Assembly (NCBI RefSeq): GCF_000156335.1
Contig: NZ_DS999213.1
Span: 3,431,858 to 3,495,857 of the forward strand
Length of the DNA: 64,000 nt
Reading direction: 5' to 3'
DNA from: Roseobacter sp. GAI101
GTDB lineage: Bacteria > Pseudomonadota > Alphaproteobacteria > Rhodobacterales > Rhodobacteraceae
Of this stretch, positions 38,598 to 47,543 are shown piece after piece. The position numbers and the translations under genes were made by a program. The notes beneath the pieces were generated by a model. That model had not been told where the DNA came from and ran no database searches. It saw only the letters and a program-made list of their open reading frames with translations. Position 1 is the first letter of the stretch, and every line of letters begins with the position of its first letter.

Positions 38598-38989
38598 CCG
38601 CCATATTGCGCGTCGGTGACATGTTCGAGCCAGTCCACGGCCTTGCCATCGAGGGCTTCCTGTAGGGCGAGATGGCTCATGGCGCAATCGGGGGCAGCCC
38701 CGTGCCAATGCTTTTCGCCGGGCGCGAACCAGACGGTATCGCCGGCGCGCAGGGGCGTGATCGGGCCGCCTTGGGTCTGGGCAAGGCCTGCACCCGAGAG
38801 TACCATCAGCGTCTGGCCCAAGGGGTGGGTGTGCCATGCCGTGCGCGCGCCCGGTTCAAAGGTAACGGTCGCCGCGCGGATGCGGGCAGGATCGGGGGCC
38901 GAGACGACCGGATCAACGCGCACGGTGCCGGTGAAATAGTCGGGCGATCCGGTTTCGGAGGGGCGGCTGCCAGCGTGTTTGATATCCAT
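38594..38989 (-). CDS. Cupin protein resembling bacterial Mn-dependent hydroxynitrile lyases
   Basis: A 131-aa single-domain cupin. The metal-site residues are His53 and His55 in [10 protein letters not shown], Gln59, and His94 in GEKHWHGAA, the same residues at the same positions as in the cupin hydroxynitrile lyase from Granulicella. The conserved [11 protein letters not shown] start and the end [13 protein letters not shown] also fit. The physiological role of these proteins is unknown; cyanohydrin cleavage was found by testing. The family is often annotated as a quercetin-dioxygenase-like cupin. Confidence 0.85.
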   Translation of the reverse strand: MDIKHAGSRPSETGSPDYFTGTVRVDPVVSAPDPARIRAATVTFEPGARTAWHTHPLGQTLMVLSGAGLAQTQGGPITPLRAGDTVWFAPGEKHWHGAAPDCAMSHLALQEALDGKAVDWLEHVTDAQYGG

Positions 38990-39155
38990 TGTCGGGTCCT
39001 TTGCATAAATCCTTGTGGAACTGGATCATGGGCGACGGGCAGGTGGCAAGGGGATACCGACGGTCGGACACTGCTTAATTCACGTTAAGACAATTGTTTC
39101 CAAAGTGATGCAGGACTTGAAGGCAGAGATGACGCTCTGAGGATTGGGCTTAATG

Positions 39156-39190
39156 AAAAGGCCCCGACGCAAATGCTGCCGGGGCCTTTT
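39156..39190. terminator. Rho-independent terminator downstream of glyA
   Basis: AAAAGGCCCCG-acgcaaatgctgc-CGGGGCCTTTT, a perfect 11-pair stem. It lies between the end of glyA (minus strand) and the start of the cupin gene; read on the minus strand it has TTTTC after the stem. Confidence 0.75.
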
Positions 39191-39204
39191 CATTTTCTGG
39201 TGGA

Positions 39205-39255
39205 GGGGGCGCTGCCCCCGCCCTGAAGGGCCCCCCGGGATTTTTTTCCATTTGG
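39205..39255 (+). repeat. Dispersed GC-rich hairpin repeat, copy C
   Basis: GGGGGC-gct-GCCCCC, then GCCCT-ga-AGGGC, then CCCCCGGGATTTTTTT and a CCATTTGGAA in place of the usual CCAGAGAAG. It sits between the glyA end and the terminator. Confidence 0.65.
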
Positions 39256-39277
39256 AATTACGGGGGGCCGTTGGGGT

Positions 39278-40555
39278 TTAGAGGTTGGGGTAGATAGGGA
39301 AGCGGGCGCAGAGCGCTTCGACTTCGGCTTTTACCTTTTCTTCGACGGCTGTGTTGCCATCGACGCCATTGGCGGCCAGACCGTCGACGACTTCGATGAT
39401 CCAGTCTGCGATCTGGCGGAATTCAGCCTCGCCGAAGCCACGTGTCGTGGCGGCGGGCGAGCCGAGGCGGATGCCGGACGTGACCGTCGGTTTTTCAGGG
39501 TCAAATGGCACGCCGTTCTTGTTGCAGGTGATATGGGCACGGCCAAGCGCCTTTTCCGTCTCGTTGCCTTTGACGCCTTTGGGACGCAGGTCGACGAGCA
39601 GTAGGTGTGTGTCGGTGCCGTGGGTTACGGTATCGAGCCCGCCTTTGATCAGCTGATCGCTGAGGGCCTGGGCGTTTGCGATGACTTGTTTGATGTAGGT
39701 TTTGAACTCGGGCTGTAGCGCTTCGCCGAAGGCGACGGCTTTGGCAGCGATGACATGCATCAGCGGGCCGCCCTGAATGCCGGGGAAAATGGCGGAGTTG
39801 AATTTCTTGGCCAATGCTTCGTCATTGGTCAGGATCATGCCGCCGCGCGGGCCGCGCAAGGTCTTGTGAGTCGTGGTCGTTGCAACATGCGCGTGGGGGA
39901 AGGGCGACGGGTGTTCGCCAGCCGCCACCAGACCCGCAAAGTGGGCCATGTCGACGTGCAGGTAGGCACCAACCATATCGGCGATCTCGCGCATGCGTTT
40001 GAAATCGATCTGGCGCGGCACGGCCGATCCACCGGCGATGATCATCTTGGGCTGGTGTTCCTTGGCCAGCGCTTCGACCTGATCATAGTCCAGCAGGTTG
40101 TCTTCCTTGCGCACCCCGTACTGGATCGCGTTGAACCATTTGCCGGACTGGTTCGGTTTTGCGCCGTGGGTCAGGTGGCCGCCTGCATCCAGTGACATGC
40201 CAAGGATCGTATCGCCGGGCTGCAACAGCGCCGTGAACACACCCTGGTTTGCCTGAGAGCCCGAGTTCGGCTGGACGTTGGCAAAGCCGCAATCGAACAG
40301 CTTGCAGGCGCGTTCAATGGCAAGGTTTTCCGCCACATCCACGAAGTCACAGCCCCCGTAGTAGCGGCGGCCCGGATACCCTTCGGCATATTTGTTGGTC
40401 ATCACCGAGCCTTGCGCTTCCATCACGGCGGCAGAGACGATGTTTTCGGAAGCGATCAATTCGATCTCGTTGCGCTGGCGGCCGAGTTCTTTTGTGATGG
40501 CATCGAAGATCTCGGGATCGGCTTGCGAAAGGGACTTGGTGAAGAAACCGGACAT
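39278..40555 (-). CDS. glyA: Serine hydroxymethyltransferase
   Basis: Interconverts serine and glycine, charging tetrahydrofolate with a one-carbon unit. The 425-aa PLP enzyme has [10 protein letters not shown] near 34-43, the YYGGCDFVD region, [19 protein letters not shown], and the Schiff-base lysine in [23 protein letters not shown] leader and a terminator on the far side suggest a single-gene unit. Divergent from nadK. Confidence 0.97.
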   Translation of the reverse strand: MSGFFTKSLSQADPEIFDAITKELGRQRNEIELIASENIVSAAVMEAQGSVMTNKYAEGYPGRRYYGGCDFVDVAENLAIERACKLFDCGFANVQPNSGSQANQGVFTALLQPGDTILGMSLDAGGHLTHGAKPNQSGKWFNAIQYGVRKEDNLLDYDQVEALAKEHQPKMIIAGGSAVPRQIDFKRMREIADMVGAYLHVDMAHFAGLVAAGEHPSPFPHAHVATTTTHKTLRGPRGGMILTNDEALAKKFNSAIFPGIQGGPLMHVIAAKAVAFGEALQPEFKTYIKQVIANAQALSDQLIKGGLDTVTHGTDTHLLLVDLRPKGVKGNETEKALGRAHITCNKNGVPFDPEKPTVTSGIRLGSPAATTRGFGEAEFRQIADWIIEVVDGLAANGVDGNTAVEEKVKAEVEALCARFPIYPNL

Positions 40556-40724
40556 GGGGTGTTCCTTTGAAAACGGGGATGAGTTGCGCGTTGTCTAACC
40601 GAAAGCATCGGCGGCGTGAAGGTCGTATTCCGCCGCACGCGGCCCCATAAACGGCAAAGCTGGTAGAGCCGTAGATAATGTGGTTCTTTCGGGGCTGAAT
40701 ATCCCTGATTGGAAACTTGCGCCC

Positions 40725-41480
40725 ATGAAGATCGCCTTTACTGCCAGCCGCGCCGAAGTGGCCCAGACCGCCCTTGCCGTGCTAAGCGCGCGGTACGGCA
40801 ATGTCGCCCCCGAGGAGGCTGATGTTATCGTGGCGCTGGGCGGCGACGGGTTCATGTTGCAGACGCTGCACAGCACTCAGGCGCTTGGGCTGCCGGTCTA
40901 TGGCATGAACCGGGGCACCATCGGGTTCTTGATGAATGAATATGCTGCTGACGATCTGGTCGAACGACTGAATGCGGCAGAGGAAGCAGTGATCAACCCG
41001 TTGGTCATGAAGGCCACCCATACGGATGGGCGCAGTTCAATGGCGCTGGCCCTGAACGAGGTGGCGTTGCTGCGCGAGGGGCCGCAGGCCGCCAAACTGC
41101 GGATTACGGTGGATGGCCGCGTTCGGATGGAGGAACTGGTCTGCGACGGGGCGCTGGTTGCCACGCCGGCAGGGTCGACGGCCTATAACTATTCAGCGCA
41201 CGGGCCGATCCTGCCGATTGGCGCGGATGTTCTGGCGCTTACTGCTGTCGCTGCGTTCAGGCCCCGACGGTGGCGCGGCGCGCTGTTGCCAAAGACCGCA
41301 ACGGTGCGTTTTGATGTGTTGGAGCCCGAAAAGCGTCCTGTCATGGCCGATGCCGATGGCATATCCCACCGGGATGTCGTGTCGGTCGAGATTACATCGG
41401 ACCCGAACATTTCGCACAGCATTCTTTTCGACCCCGGCCACGGGCTTGAGGAACGTCTGATCAGTGAGCAATTCACCTGA
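40725..41480 (+). CDS. nadK: NAD kinase
   Basis: Phosphorylates NAD to NADP. The 251-aa protein carries the GGDG motif ([13 protein letters not shown]), [21 protein letters not shown], and the [18 protein letters not shown] block. The ATG at 40725 gives [14 protein letters not shown]; 15 more codons are open upstream without similarity. Length is normal for the short bacterial form. Confidence 0.95.
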   Translation: MKIAFTASRAEVAQTALAVLSARYGNVAPEEADVIVALGGDGFMLQTLHSTQALGLPVYGMNRGTIGFLMNEYAADDLVERLNAAEEAVINPLVMKATHTDGRSSMALALNEVALLREGPQAAKLRITVDGRVRMEELVCDGALVATPAGSTAYNYSAHGPILPIGADVLALTAVAAFRPRRWRGALLPKTATVRFDVLEPEKRPVMADADGISHRDVVSVEITSDPNISHSILFDPGHGLEERLISEQFT

Positions 41481-41589
41481 GCGTCCCTTTTTCTGCGGAA
41501 CAAAACCGGCACCGGAACGTTTGTTTAATGAGACGCGCAGGGCACCTTGGTGGGCCTTGAAGCGCCAGAAAACATGAAGGAGATCCGCT

Positions 41590-41790
41590 ATGAATTGGGA
41601 TACAATCAAAGGCAACTGGAGCCAGATGACCGGTAAGGTCAAAGAAGAATGGGGCGACCTGACGGACGATGATGTCACCGAAGCCGCAGGCGAGCGTGAC
41701 CAGCTGGTCGGCAAGATCCAGGCCAAATATGGCGTCGCCAAGGAAGAAGCTGAAAAGCAGGTCGACAACTTTGTGGCCAAGCAAAGCTAA
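41590..41790 (+). CDS. CsbD family stress-response protein
   Basis: A 66-aa hydrophilic protein of the CsbD family: MNWDTIKGNWSQMTGKVKEE, then WGDLTDDDVTEAAGERDQLV and KYGVAKEEAEKQVDNF. Such proteins are induced in general stress (sigma-B in Bacillus, EcfG in alphaproteobacteria); the biochemical role is unknown. A GAAGGAG box precedes the ATG, and a terminator follows 20 bases after the stop, so it is its own unit. Confidence 0.93.
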   Translation: MNWDTIKGNWSQMTGKVKEEWGDLTDDDVTEAAGERDQLVGKIQAKYGVAKEEAEKQVDNFVAKQS

Positions 41791-41810
41791 GTCGGTTTTC
41801 GATCGACGAG

Positions 41811-41840
41811 AAAGCGGTCCCGTCAGGGGCCGCTTTTTTG
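41811..41840 (+). terminator. Rho-independent terminator of the csbD-like gene
   Basis: AAAGCGGTCCC-gtca-GGGGCCGCTTT followed by a T-run. Confidence 0.85.
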
Positions 41841-41852
41841 TTTCAATGTCCC

Positions 41853-42098
41853 TTATTGAACAAGGAAATACCGCGCGATGCCGTAGACGTAGAGCGCGGA
41901 GAACATGATATTTAGATATTTGAGCTGTGGTTCTGTGCGCAGCCAACCGCATTAGACCCATATCAGGCAAAACGGCAGGCTGAGCATCATCGCCGCAAGT
42001 TGCCACCCCTGTACCAGACTGATTGTGCTGGAAATACCCAAACCCACAGCAGTCCATTTCAACTGCTGCTCAAAAGCTGCAAGCCGCAAAAGTATCAT
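41853..42098 (-). pseudogene. Small membrane-protein gene interrupted by a nonsense codon
   Basis: On the minus strand an ATG at 42098 opens a frame of 81 sense-like codons to a TAA at 41853-41855, broken by a single in-frame TAA at 41952-41954. Before it the frame reads MILLRLAAFEQQLKWTAVGL, then ISSTISLVQGWQLAAMML and SLPFCLIWV; after it CGWLRTEPQLKYLNIMFSAL, then YVYGIARYFLVQ. Both halves look like one protein with three short membrane helices. Tyrosine at the stop (TAT or TAC to TAA) would restore it. No other frame here is open. I cannot name the family. Confidence 0.55.
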
Positions 42099-42253
42099 TT
42101 GAACAAAGACTTTCTGGAAATCAGCGCCGTGGACCCGGCGATCTGATTTGCAATTCCTAGCCCAAGATATCGAATCTCACAACTCTTCTATGGGACGTAG
42201 GCGAGGGGGACGGGCAGCGCAGGGCGACCCATGTGTCACCCTGCGCGGTTGGC

Positions 42254-44149
42254 CTATTTCTCCTGCGCGTAACCGATGGTTTGCAGGGCTGTCTTGATTT
42301 CGTCCAGAATGGCAGGATCGTCGATGGTGGCGGGCAGTTTGAATGGCTCGGAATCCGCCAGTTTGACCATCGTCGCGCGCAATATTTTGCCGGATCGCGT
42401 CTTGGGCAGGCGATCCACCACCAATGTCAGCTTGTAGGCTGCGACAGGGCCGATCTGGTCGCGCACCATCTTGACGCATTCGGCAGTAATCTCGGCATGA
42501 GGGCGGTTCACGCCTTTGGACAGGCAGACGAAACCCATCGGCGCTTGGCCTTTCAGCGCGTCGCTGACCCCGATCACGGCACATTCGGCGACGTCGGGGT
42601 GGGCGGCAAGGACCTCCTCCATCGCGCCGGTGGACAGGCGGTGACCGGCGACATTGATCACGTCATCGGTGCGCGCCATGATGTACAGATAGCCGTCTTC
42701 ATCGATCATGCCCGCATCGCCGGTCTCGTAATAGCCGGGATAGGTGGTCAGATAGCTTTTGCGGAAACGGTCTTCGGCATTCCAAAGCGTGGGCAAAGTG
42801 CCGGGGGGCAGGGGCAGCTTGATCGCGATGGACCCCAACGTGCCCGCAGGTTGCGCGTGGCCTGCTTCGTCCAGAATTTGCACGTCATAGCCGGGCATCG
42901 GCACGGTGGGTGACCCGACCTTGACCGGCAACGCCTCAAGCCCCGCCGGGTTGCCTGCGATGGTAAAGCCGGTTTCGGTCTGCCACCAATGGTCATAGAC
43001 AGGCACGCCCAGCTTTTCCTGCGCCCAGATGACGGTGTCCGGGTCGGCGCGTTCACCGGCCAGATACAGCGCGCGAAGACACGAAATATCATATTTGCCA
43101 ATCTCTTCGCCCTTGGGGTCCTCGCGTTTGACGGCACGGATGGCGGTGGGGGCGGTAAAGAAACTGCGCACGTTATGTTCTTCGATTACGCGCCAGAAGG
43201 TGCCCGCATCGGGGGTGCCGACAGGCTTGCCTTCGAAAACGATCGTGGTGTTCCCGTGGATCAGCGGACCATAGCAGATATAGCTGTGGCCCACGACCCA
43301 ACCCACGTCGGACGCGGCCCAGAACACATCGCCGGGATCGACGCCATAGATGTTTTTCATCGTCCAGTTGAGCGCGACCAAATGGCCGGCCGTGTGCCGG
43401 ACCACGCCCTTGGGCGCGCCGGTGGTGCCCGAGGTGTAAAGAATATAGGCGGGGTGGTTGCCTTCGACCGAAACACATTCGGCGGGGGTGACGCCCTCTT
43501 GGGCTTCGTGCCAATCCAGATCACGGCCTGCAATCAGATCGCAGGGGGATTGTTCGCGTTGCAGGATCAGACAGAAATTGGGCTTGTGATCGGACTGCTC
43601 GATCGCGCCATCCAGCAAGGGCTTGTAGTTTACGATGCGGTTGGGCTCCAACCCGCAAGAGGCCGCGATGATCGCCTTGGGTGTGCAATCGTTGATCCGC
43701 ACAGCCAGTTCATTCGCGGCAAAGCCACCGAAGACCACTGAATGCACCGCACCGATGCGCGCACAGGCCAGCATCGCCTCAAGCGCTTCGGGGACCATGG
43801 GCATATAGATGATGACGCGGTCGCCTTTGGTCACGCCATTGGCCTGCAAGGCCCCGGCAACAGATGCGACGCGGGTCTGCAATTCGGCGAATGTGATCTT
43901 GGTCTGGGTGCCGGTGATGGGGCTGTCATGGATGATCGCCACCTGATCGGCGCGGCCGTTTTCAACGTGACGGTCGACGGCGTTGTAGCAGCCGTTTACC
44001 TTGGCATCCGCAAACCATTCATACAGGTCATTGCCTTTGTTGAACATCGCTTGGGTGGGGGCCTCGACCCAGTCGATGGCGTTGGCTTGATCCAGCCAAT
44101 AGGCTTCAGGATTGTCCTGCCAGCTTTTGTAAACCTCTTGGTATCCCAT
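42254..44149 (-). CDS. prpE: Propionyl-CoA synthetase (acetyl/propionyl-CoA ligase)
   Basis: AMP-forming ligase that activates propionate (and acetate) to the CoA ester. The 631-aa protein has the PrpE-type start YQEVYKSWQDNPEAYWLDQA, the ATP loop YTSGTTGAPKGVVR, the WWQTETG motif, and the catalytic lysine in KTRSGKILRATM near the end. The length and start favour PrpE over Acs. A GGGAG box precedes the ATG. Upstream are two direct repeats that may be regulator sites. Confidence 0.92.
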   Translation of the reverse strand: MGYQEVYKSWQDNPEAYWLDQANAIDWVEAPTQAMFNKGNDLYEWFADAKVNGCYNAVDRHVENGRADQVAIIHDSPITGTQTKITFAELQTRVASVAGALQANGVTKGDRVIIYMPMVPEALEAMLACARIGAVHSVVFGGFAANELAVRINDCTPKAIIAASCGLEPNRIVNYKPLLDGAIEQSDHKPNFCLILQREQSPCDLIAGRDLDWHEAQEGVTPAECVSVEGNHPAYILYTSGTTGAPKGVVRHTAGHLVALNWTMKNIYGVDPGDVFWAASDVGWVVGHSYICYGPLIHGNTTIVFEGKPVGTPDAGTFWRVIEEHNVRSFFTAPTAIRAVKREDPKGEEIGKYDISCLRALYLAGERADPDTVIWAQEKLGVPVYDHWWQTETGFTIAGNPAGLEALPVKVGSPTVPMPGYDVQILDEAGHAQPAGTLGSIAIKLPLPPGTLPTLWNAEDRFRKSYLTTYPGYYETGDAGMIDEDGYLYIMARTDDVINVAGHRLSTGAMEEVLAAHPDVAECAVIGVSDALKGQAPMGFVCLSKGVNRPHAEITAECVKMVRDQIGPVAAYKLTLVVDRLPKTRSGKILRATMVKLADSEPFKLPATIDDPAILDEIKTALQTIGYAQEK

Positions 44150-44246
44150 GTGCGGCTCCCTCCCGTGATCGCGTTGATCCTTTGGTAGGCCACAGATGCG
44201 GGGCAGGGCAAGGTTATTGGTCGGTGCCCGAATTCATCCGGAAAGA

Positions 44247-44333
44247 AAATTTACAGCCATTGTCGGCTGGATGTCCGCGAAATTTACAAACCAGCATGGC
44301 GGTGAATGTCGAATCCATGCCGATATGTCGAAT
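44247..44333. promoter_or_regulatory. Direct-repeat region upstream of prpE
   Basis: AAATTTACA occurs twice (44247-44255 and 44280-44288, 33 bases apart) and ATGTCGAAT twice (44306-44314 and 44325-44333, 19 bases apart). They lie in the gap between prpE and the small gene at 44424. Spacing near whole helical turns suggests regulator sites; no regulator is identified. Confidence 0.3.
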
Positions 44334-44423
44334 ATGGATCAGCTGGCGCTGCGGGGCATGATAACCTTATAAATGCAGGCCAGCCCGTTCAGGCCTGTTA
44401 CCATTGCACAAAGGTTGCGTACC

Positions 44424-44552
44424 ATGGGTGACAAGATCGCCAACAAGAAGAAAAAGGCCAAGGCCGACGCACGGCCTGCCAAAAAACCGGTGAGCCTGGC
44501 GGCGGAAATCAAGCCGGTGTTTGCCCCCAAAGGCGGCAAATCCGCCAGATAA
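44424..44552 (+). CDS. Putative small lysine-rich protein (42 aa)
   Basis: An ATG at 44424 opens 42 codons to a TAA at 44550-44552. The product is strongly basic, starting MGDKIANKKKKAKADARPAK and ending FAPKGGKSAR, with a short LAAEIKPV between. AAAGG lies nine bases before the start, a TTATAAAT about 55 bases upstream could be a -10 box, and a strong terminator follows after 20 bases. Isolation between two such signals is the main reason to believe it. Function unknown. Confidence 0.45.
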   Translation: MGDKIANKKKKAKADARPAKKPVSLAAEIKPVFAPKGGKSAR

Positions 44553-44571
44553 TCACATGCCGCTTTGACAT

Positions 44572-44602
44572 AAACGCCGCCCTGTTCAAGGGCGGCGTTT
44601 GT
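44572..44602. terminator. Terminator between the small gene and maeB
   Basis: AAACGCCGCCC-tgttcaa-GGGCGGCGTTT, a perfect 11-pair stem. It can serve both the small gene at 44424 and, read the other way, maeB, which ends at 44613. Confidence 0.8.
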
Positions 44603-44612
44603 CGTTTTGACT

Positions 44613-46886
44613 TCAGCCGTATTCGGCCACGGGCGTGCCGGCGATGGCCCCGACATTCAGCAGACCCCGCGCAGTGATCGACGGCGATACGATATGCGCA
44701 CGGTTGCCCATGCCCATCAGGATCGGCCCGACTTCAAGGCCGCCGCCCTTCATTTTCAGAATGTTACGCACGCCCGACGCCGCATCGGCATGGGCGAAGA
44801 CCAGGACGTTCGCCGCCCCCTCCATCCGGTTCGAGGGCAGCAGACGGTTGCGCAATTCCGCATCAAGCGCGGTGTCGATGTTCATCTCGCCCTCGTAACA
44901 GAAGTCGTGGTTGCCCGCGTCCAGCAGGCGCATGGCGGCCCGCAGACGTTTGCCGCTGCCTTCGCCCTGATTTCCGAACTGGCTTTGCGAACAGAGCGCG
45001 ATTTTGGGTTCGATCCCGAAACGGCGCACGTGGCGCGCGGCCCCGATGGCGATTTCGGCAATCTGTTCGGGGGTCGGGTGCAGATGCACCTGAGTGTCAG
45101 CGATGAACAGCGGCCCGTCTTCGAGGATCATCAACGACAGGGCACCGTGCGGGCGGCGGCCATCGCGGCCCAGCACCTGTTCGATGTAATTCATATGCCA
45201 GCGGAATTCACCGAAGGTGCCGCAGATCAAACTGTCGGCTTCATCGCGGTGCACCATGACGGCCCCGATGGCTGTGGTATTTGTGCGCATGATCGCACGC
45301 GCAATGTCGGGTGACACGCCGCGGCGGGCCATCAGGTTATGATATGTCTCCCAATAGTCGCGGTAGCGCGGGTCGTTTTCGGGGTTCACCAGATCGACCG
45401 TTTCGCCAAGCTTGATCGTCAGCCCGGCCTTTTCGATGCGCCGTTCGATCACCTCGGGGCGGCCAATCAGGATCGGGCGTTCGCTGGTTTCCTCGACCAT
45501 GGCCTGTGCAGCGCGCAGCACGCGCTCGTCCTCGCCCTCGGCAAAGACGATACGGCGGGGGGCGGCACGGGCGGCTTCGAACACAGGGCGCATCAGCATG
45601 GAGGACTTGAAGACCGAGCTGTCGAGCTTGCGACGGTAGGCGGCCAGATCGTCAATCGGGCGCGTGGCGACGCCGGTGTCCATCGCGGCCTTGGCCACCG
45701 CGGAAGAGACGACGCCGATCAGGCGCGGATCAAAGGGTTTGGGGATCAGATAATCCGGGCCGAAGGTCAGTTGCTCCCCCTGATAGGCGGCGGCGGCTTC
45801 GGCCGAGGTGGTGGCGCGGGCAAGTGCTGCGATCCCGTCGATGCAGGCGATCTTCATCTCGTCATTGATTGTGGTTGCGCCGACGTCCAGCGCACCGCGG
45901 AAGATGAAGGGGAAACACAGGACGTTGTTGACCTGATTGGGGAAATCCGACCGGCCCGTCGCGATGATGGCGTCGGGTGCCACCGCGCGGGCAAGGTCCG
46001 GCATGATTTCGGGGGTGGGGTTGGCCAGTGCGAAGATGATTGGGCGCGGGGCCATTTTTTGCACCATCTCGGGCGTCAGCACACCGGGCCCGGAGAGGCC
46101 CAGAAACAGATCGGCATCATGGATCACGTCATCAAGATCGCGCAAATCCGACGCTTGGGCATATTCGGACTTGATCGGGTTCATGTCGACCTCGCGGCCC
46201 TCGTAGACGAGGCCGTGGATATCGCAAAGCCAGACATTTTCACGTCTGACACCCAGTTTCAGCAGCATGTTGAGGCAGGCAATCCCCGCAGCGCCGCCAC
46301 CGGTCGAGACGATTTTGATGTCTTCGAATTTCTTTTTCGCGACGAACAGCGCGTTTTTCACCGCGGCACCCACCACGATTGCGGTCCCGTGCTGGTCGTC
46401 ATGGAAGACGGGAATGTTCATCCGTTCGCGGCAGATGCGTTCGACCGTAAAGCAATCGGGCGCTTTGATGTCTTCCAGATTGATCGCGCCGAAGGTGGGT
46501 TCAAGCGCGCAAACCAGTTCGGCCAGCTTTTCGGGCTGGTTTTCATTCAGCTCGATGTCAAAGCAGTCGATGTTGGCGAATTTCTTGAACAGGACGGCTT
46601 TCCCCTCCATCACCGGTTTGGAGGCCAGCGCGCCGATGTTTCCCAGCCCCAGCACGGCGGTGCCGTTGGTGACCACACCGACCAGATTTGCGCGGGTGGT
46701 GTACAGGGCGGCGGTTGAGGGATCCGCCTTGATTTCGAGGCAGGCCTCGGCGACGCCGGGGGAATAGGCGCGGGCCAGATCACGACCGTTGGCCAGCGGC
46801 TTGGTCGCGCGGATCTCGAGCTTGCCGGGTTTCGGGAATGCGTGGTAATCGAGCGCGGCTTCGCGCAGGTTCGGCGCTTCGGTCAT
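44613..46886 (-). CDS. maeB: NADP-dependent malic enzyme with C-terminal phosphotransacetylase-like domain
   Basis: Decarboxylates malate to pyruvate with NADP. The 757-aa protein has the malic domain to about 430, with YSPGVAEACLEI, FKKFANIDCFDIELN, PVFHDDQHGTAIV and the NAD(P) fold IVSTGGGAAGIACLNML. A Pta-like domain from about 435 (IVFAEGEDERVLRAAQAM) is regulatory in MaeB. I prefer the ATG at 46886 (AAGGA nine bases upstream) to the ATG at 46895, whose box would touch the start codon. Confidence 0.96.
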   Translation of the reverse strand: MTEAPNLREAALDYHAFPKPGKLEIRATKPLANGRDLARAYSPGVAEACLEIKADPSTAALYTTRANLVGVVTNGTAVLGLGNIGALASKPVMEGKAVLFKKFANIDCFDIELNENQPEKLAELVCALEPTFGAINLEDIKAPDCFTVERICRERMNIPVFHDDQHGTAIVVGAAVKNALFVAKKKFEDIKIVSTGGGAAGIACLNMLLKLGVRRENVWLCDIHGLVYEGREVDMNPIKSEYAQASDLRDLDDVIHDADLFLGLSGPGVLTPEMVQKMAPRPIIFALANPTPEIMPDLARAVAPDAIIATGRSDFPNQVNNVLCFPFIFRGALDVGATTINDEMKIACIDGIAALARATTSAEAAAAYQGEQLTFGPDYLIPKPFDPRLIGVVSSAVAKAAMDTGVATRPIDDLAAYRRKLDSSVFKSSMLMRPVFEAARAAPRRIVFAEGEDERVLRAAQAMVEETSERPILIGRPEVIERRIEKAGLTIKLGETVDLVNPENDPRYRDYWETYHNLMARRGVSPDIARAIMRTNTTAIGAVMVHRDEADSLICGTFGEFRWHMNYIEQVLGRDGRRPHGALSLMILEDGPLFIADTQVHLHPTPEQIAEIAIGAARHVRRFGIEPKIALCSQSQFGNQGEGSGKRLRAAMRLLDAGNHDFCYEGEMNIDTALDAELRNRLLPSNRMEGAANVLVFAHADAASGVRNILKMKGGGLEVGPILMGMGNRAHIVSPSITARGLLNVGAIAGTPVAEYG

Positions 46887-46938
46887 GAGGTGCATTCCTT
46901 TGCAAGATTGGCCTGTTCAAGGGGGCCATTTCAGAGTG

Positions 46939-46952
46939 GTTTAGTGCTAAAC
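46939..46952. promoter_or_regulatory. Palindrome upstream of maeB (candidate operator)
   Basis: GTTTAG-tg-CTAAAC lies 53 bases before the maeB start, with an AT-rich TATATTTT next to it. The arms are perfect. No regulator can be named. Confidence 0.3.
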
Positions 46953-47010
46953 TATATTTTGCGCCGCGCCAACCTGGCATTTGACCGGTTTGATTGTCTG
47001 GCCCGGGGCA

Positions 47011-47072
47011 TGGGGGCCAGCCCCCATCGCGGCAGGCCGCGATTCCCCCGGAGTTTGTCTGGCAAAATGAAG
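47011..47072 (+). repeat. Dispersed GC-rich hairpin repeat, copy D
   Basis: Two adjacent hairpins, TGGGGG-ccag-CCCCCA and ATCGCGGC-ag-GCCGCGAT, followed by TCCCCCGGAGTTTGTCTGG and CAAAATGAAG. It matches copy E in 60 of 62 positions by my reading and lies between maeB and cdd. Confidence 0.8.
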
Positions 47073-47144
47073 GGGGAAGGTTATTGTTCTTTTACCATCG
47101 CAACTTTGTTCAAAGGTTTTTATAGTTTTCGAAAAGGGAAGCTT

Positions 47145-47540
47145 ATGAGCGATGATCTGAGACAAAAAGCCGGTGATGTCCGGGACAATGCCTATGTGCC
47201 GTATTCCAACTTCAAGGTCGGGGCGGCGCTGCGGGCGCGGTCTGGTGCTGTCTATGTCGGGTGCAATGTCGAAAACGTGGCTTATCCGGAAGGCACCTGT
47301 GCCGAGGCCGGGGCGATCGCAGCGATGGTTGCCGCCGGCGAGACCGAATTTGTCGAGGCCTATGTGATTGCGGGCAGTCCGATGCCGGTGACGCCCTGTG
47401 GCGGATGTCGTCAAAAGCTGGCAGAATTTGGCAAGCCGGATGTGAAAGTCACGATGGCGACCGTGTCGGGGGTGGAAGAGGTCATGCAACTGTCCGAGCT
47501 TTTGCCAGGGGCGTTCGGGCGCGGCCATATGGATATTTGA
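47145..47540 (+). CDS. cdd: Cytidine deaminase
   Basis: Deaminates cytidine and deoxycytidine to uridine and deoxyuridine. The 131-aa protein is the small tetrameric type: zinc ligands in GTCAEAGAIAAM and TPCGGCRQKLAEF, substrate motif SNFKVGAAL and GCNVENVAYPEGTC. An AAAAGGGA box precedes the ATG. It begins the run cdd-deoA-deoB, three bases before deoA. Confidence 0.96.
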   Translation: MSDDLRQKAGDVRDNAYVPYSNFKVGAALRARSGAVYVGCNVENVAYPEGTCAEAGAIAAMVAAGETEFVEAYVIAGSPMPVTPCGGCRQKLAEFGKPDVKVTMATVSGVEEVMQLSELLPGAFGRGHMDI

Positions 47541-47543
47541 CGC

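Noticed and set aside
40556..40724. Glycine or SAM/SAH riboswitch ahead of glyA
   Set aside because: The short leader shows none of the conserved blocks of those riboswitches.
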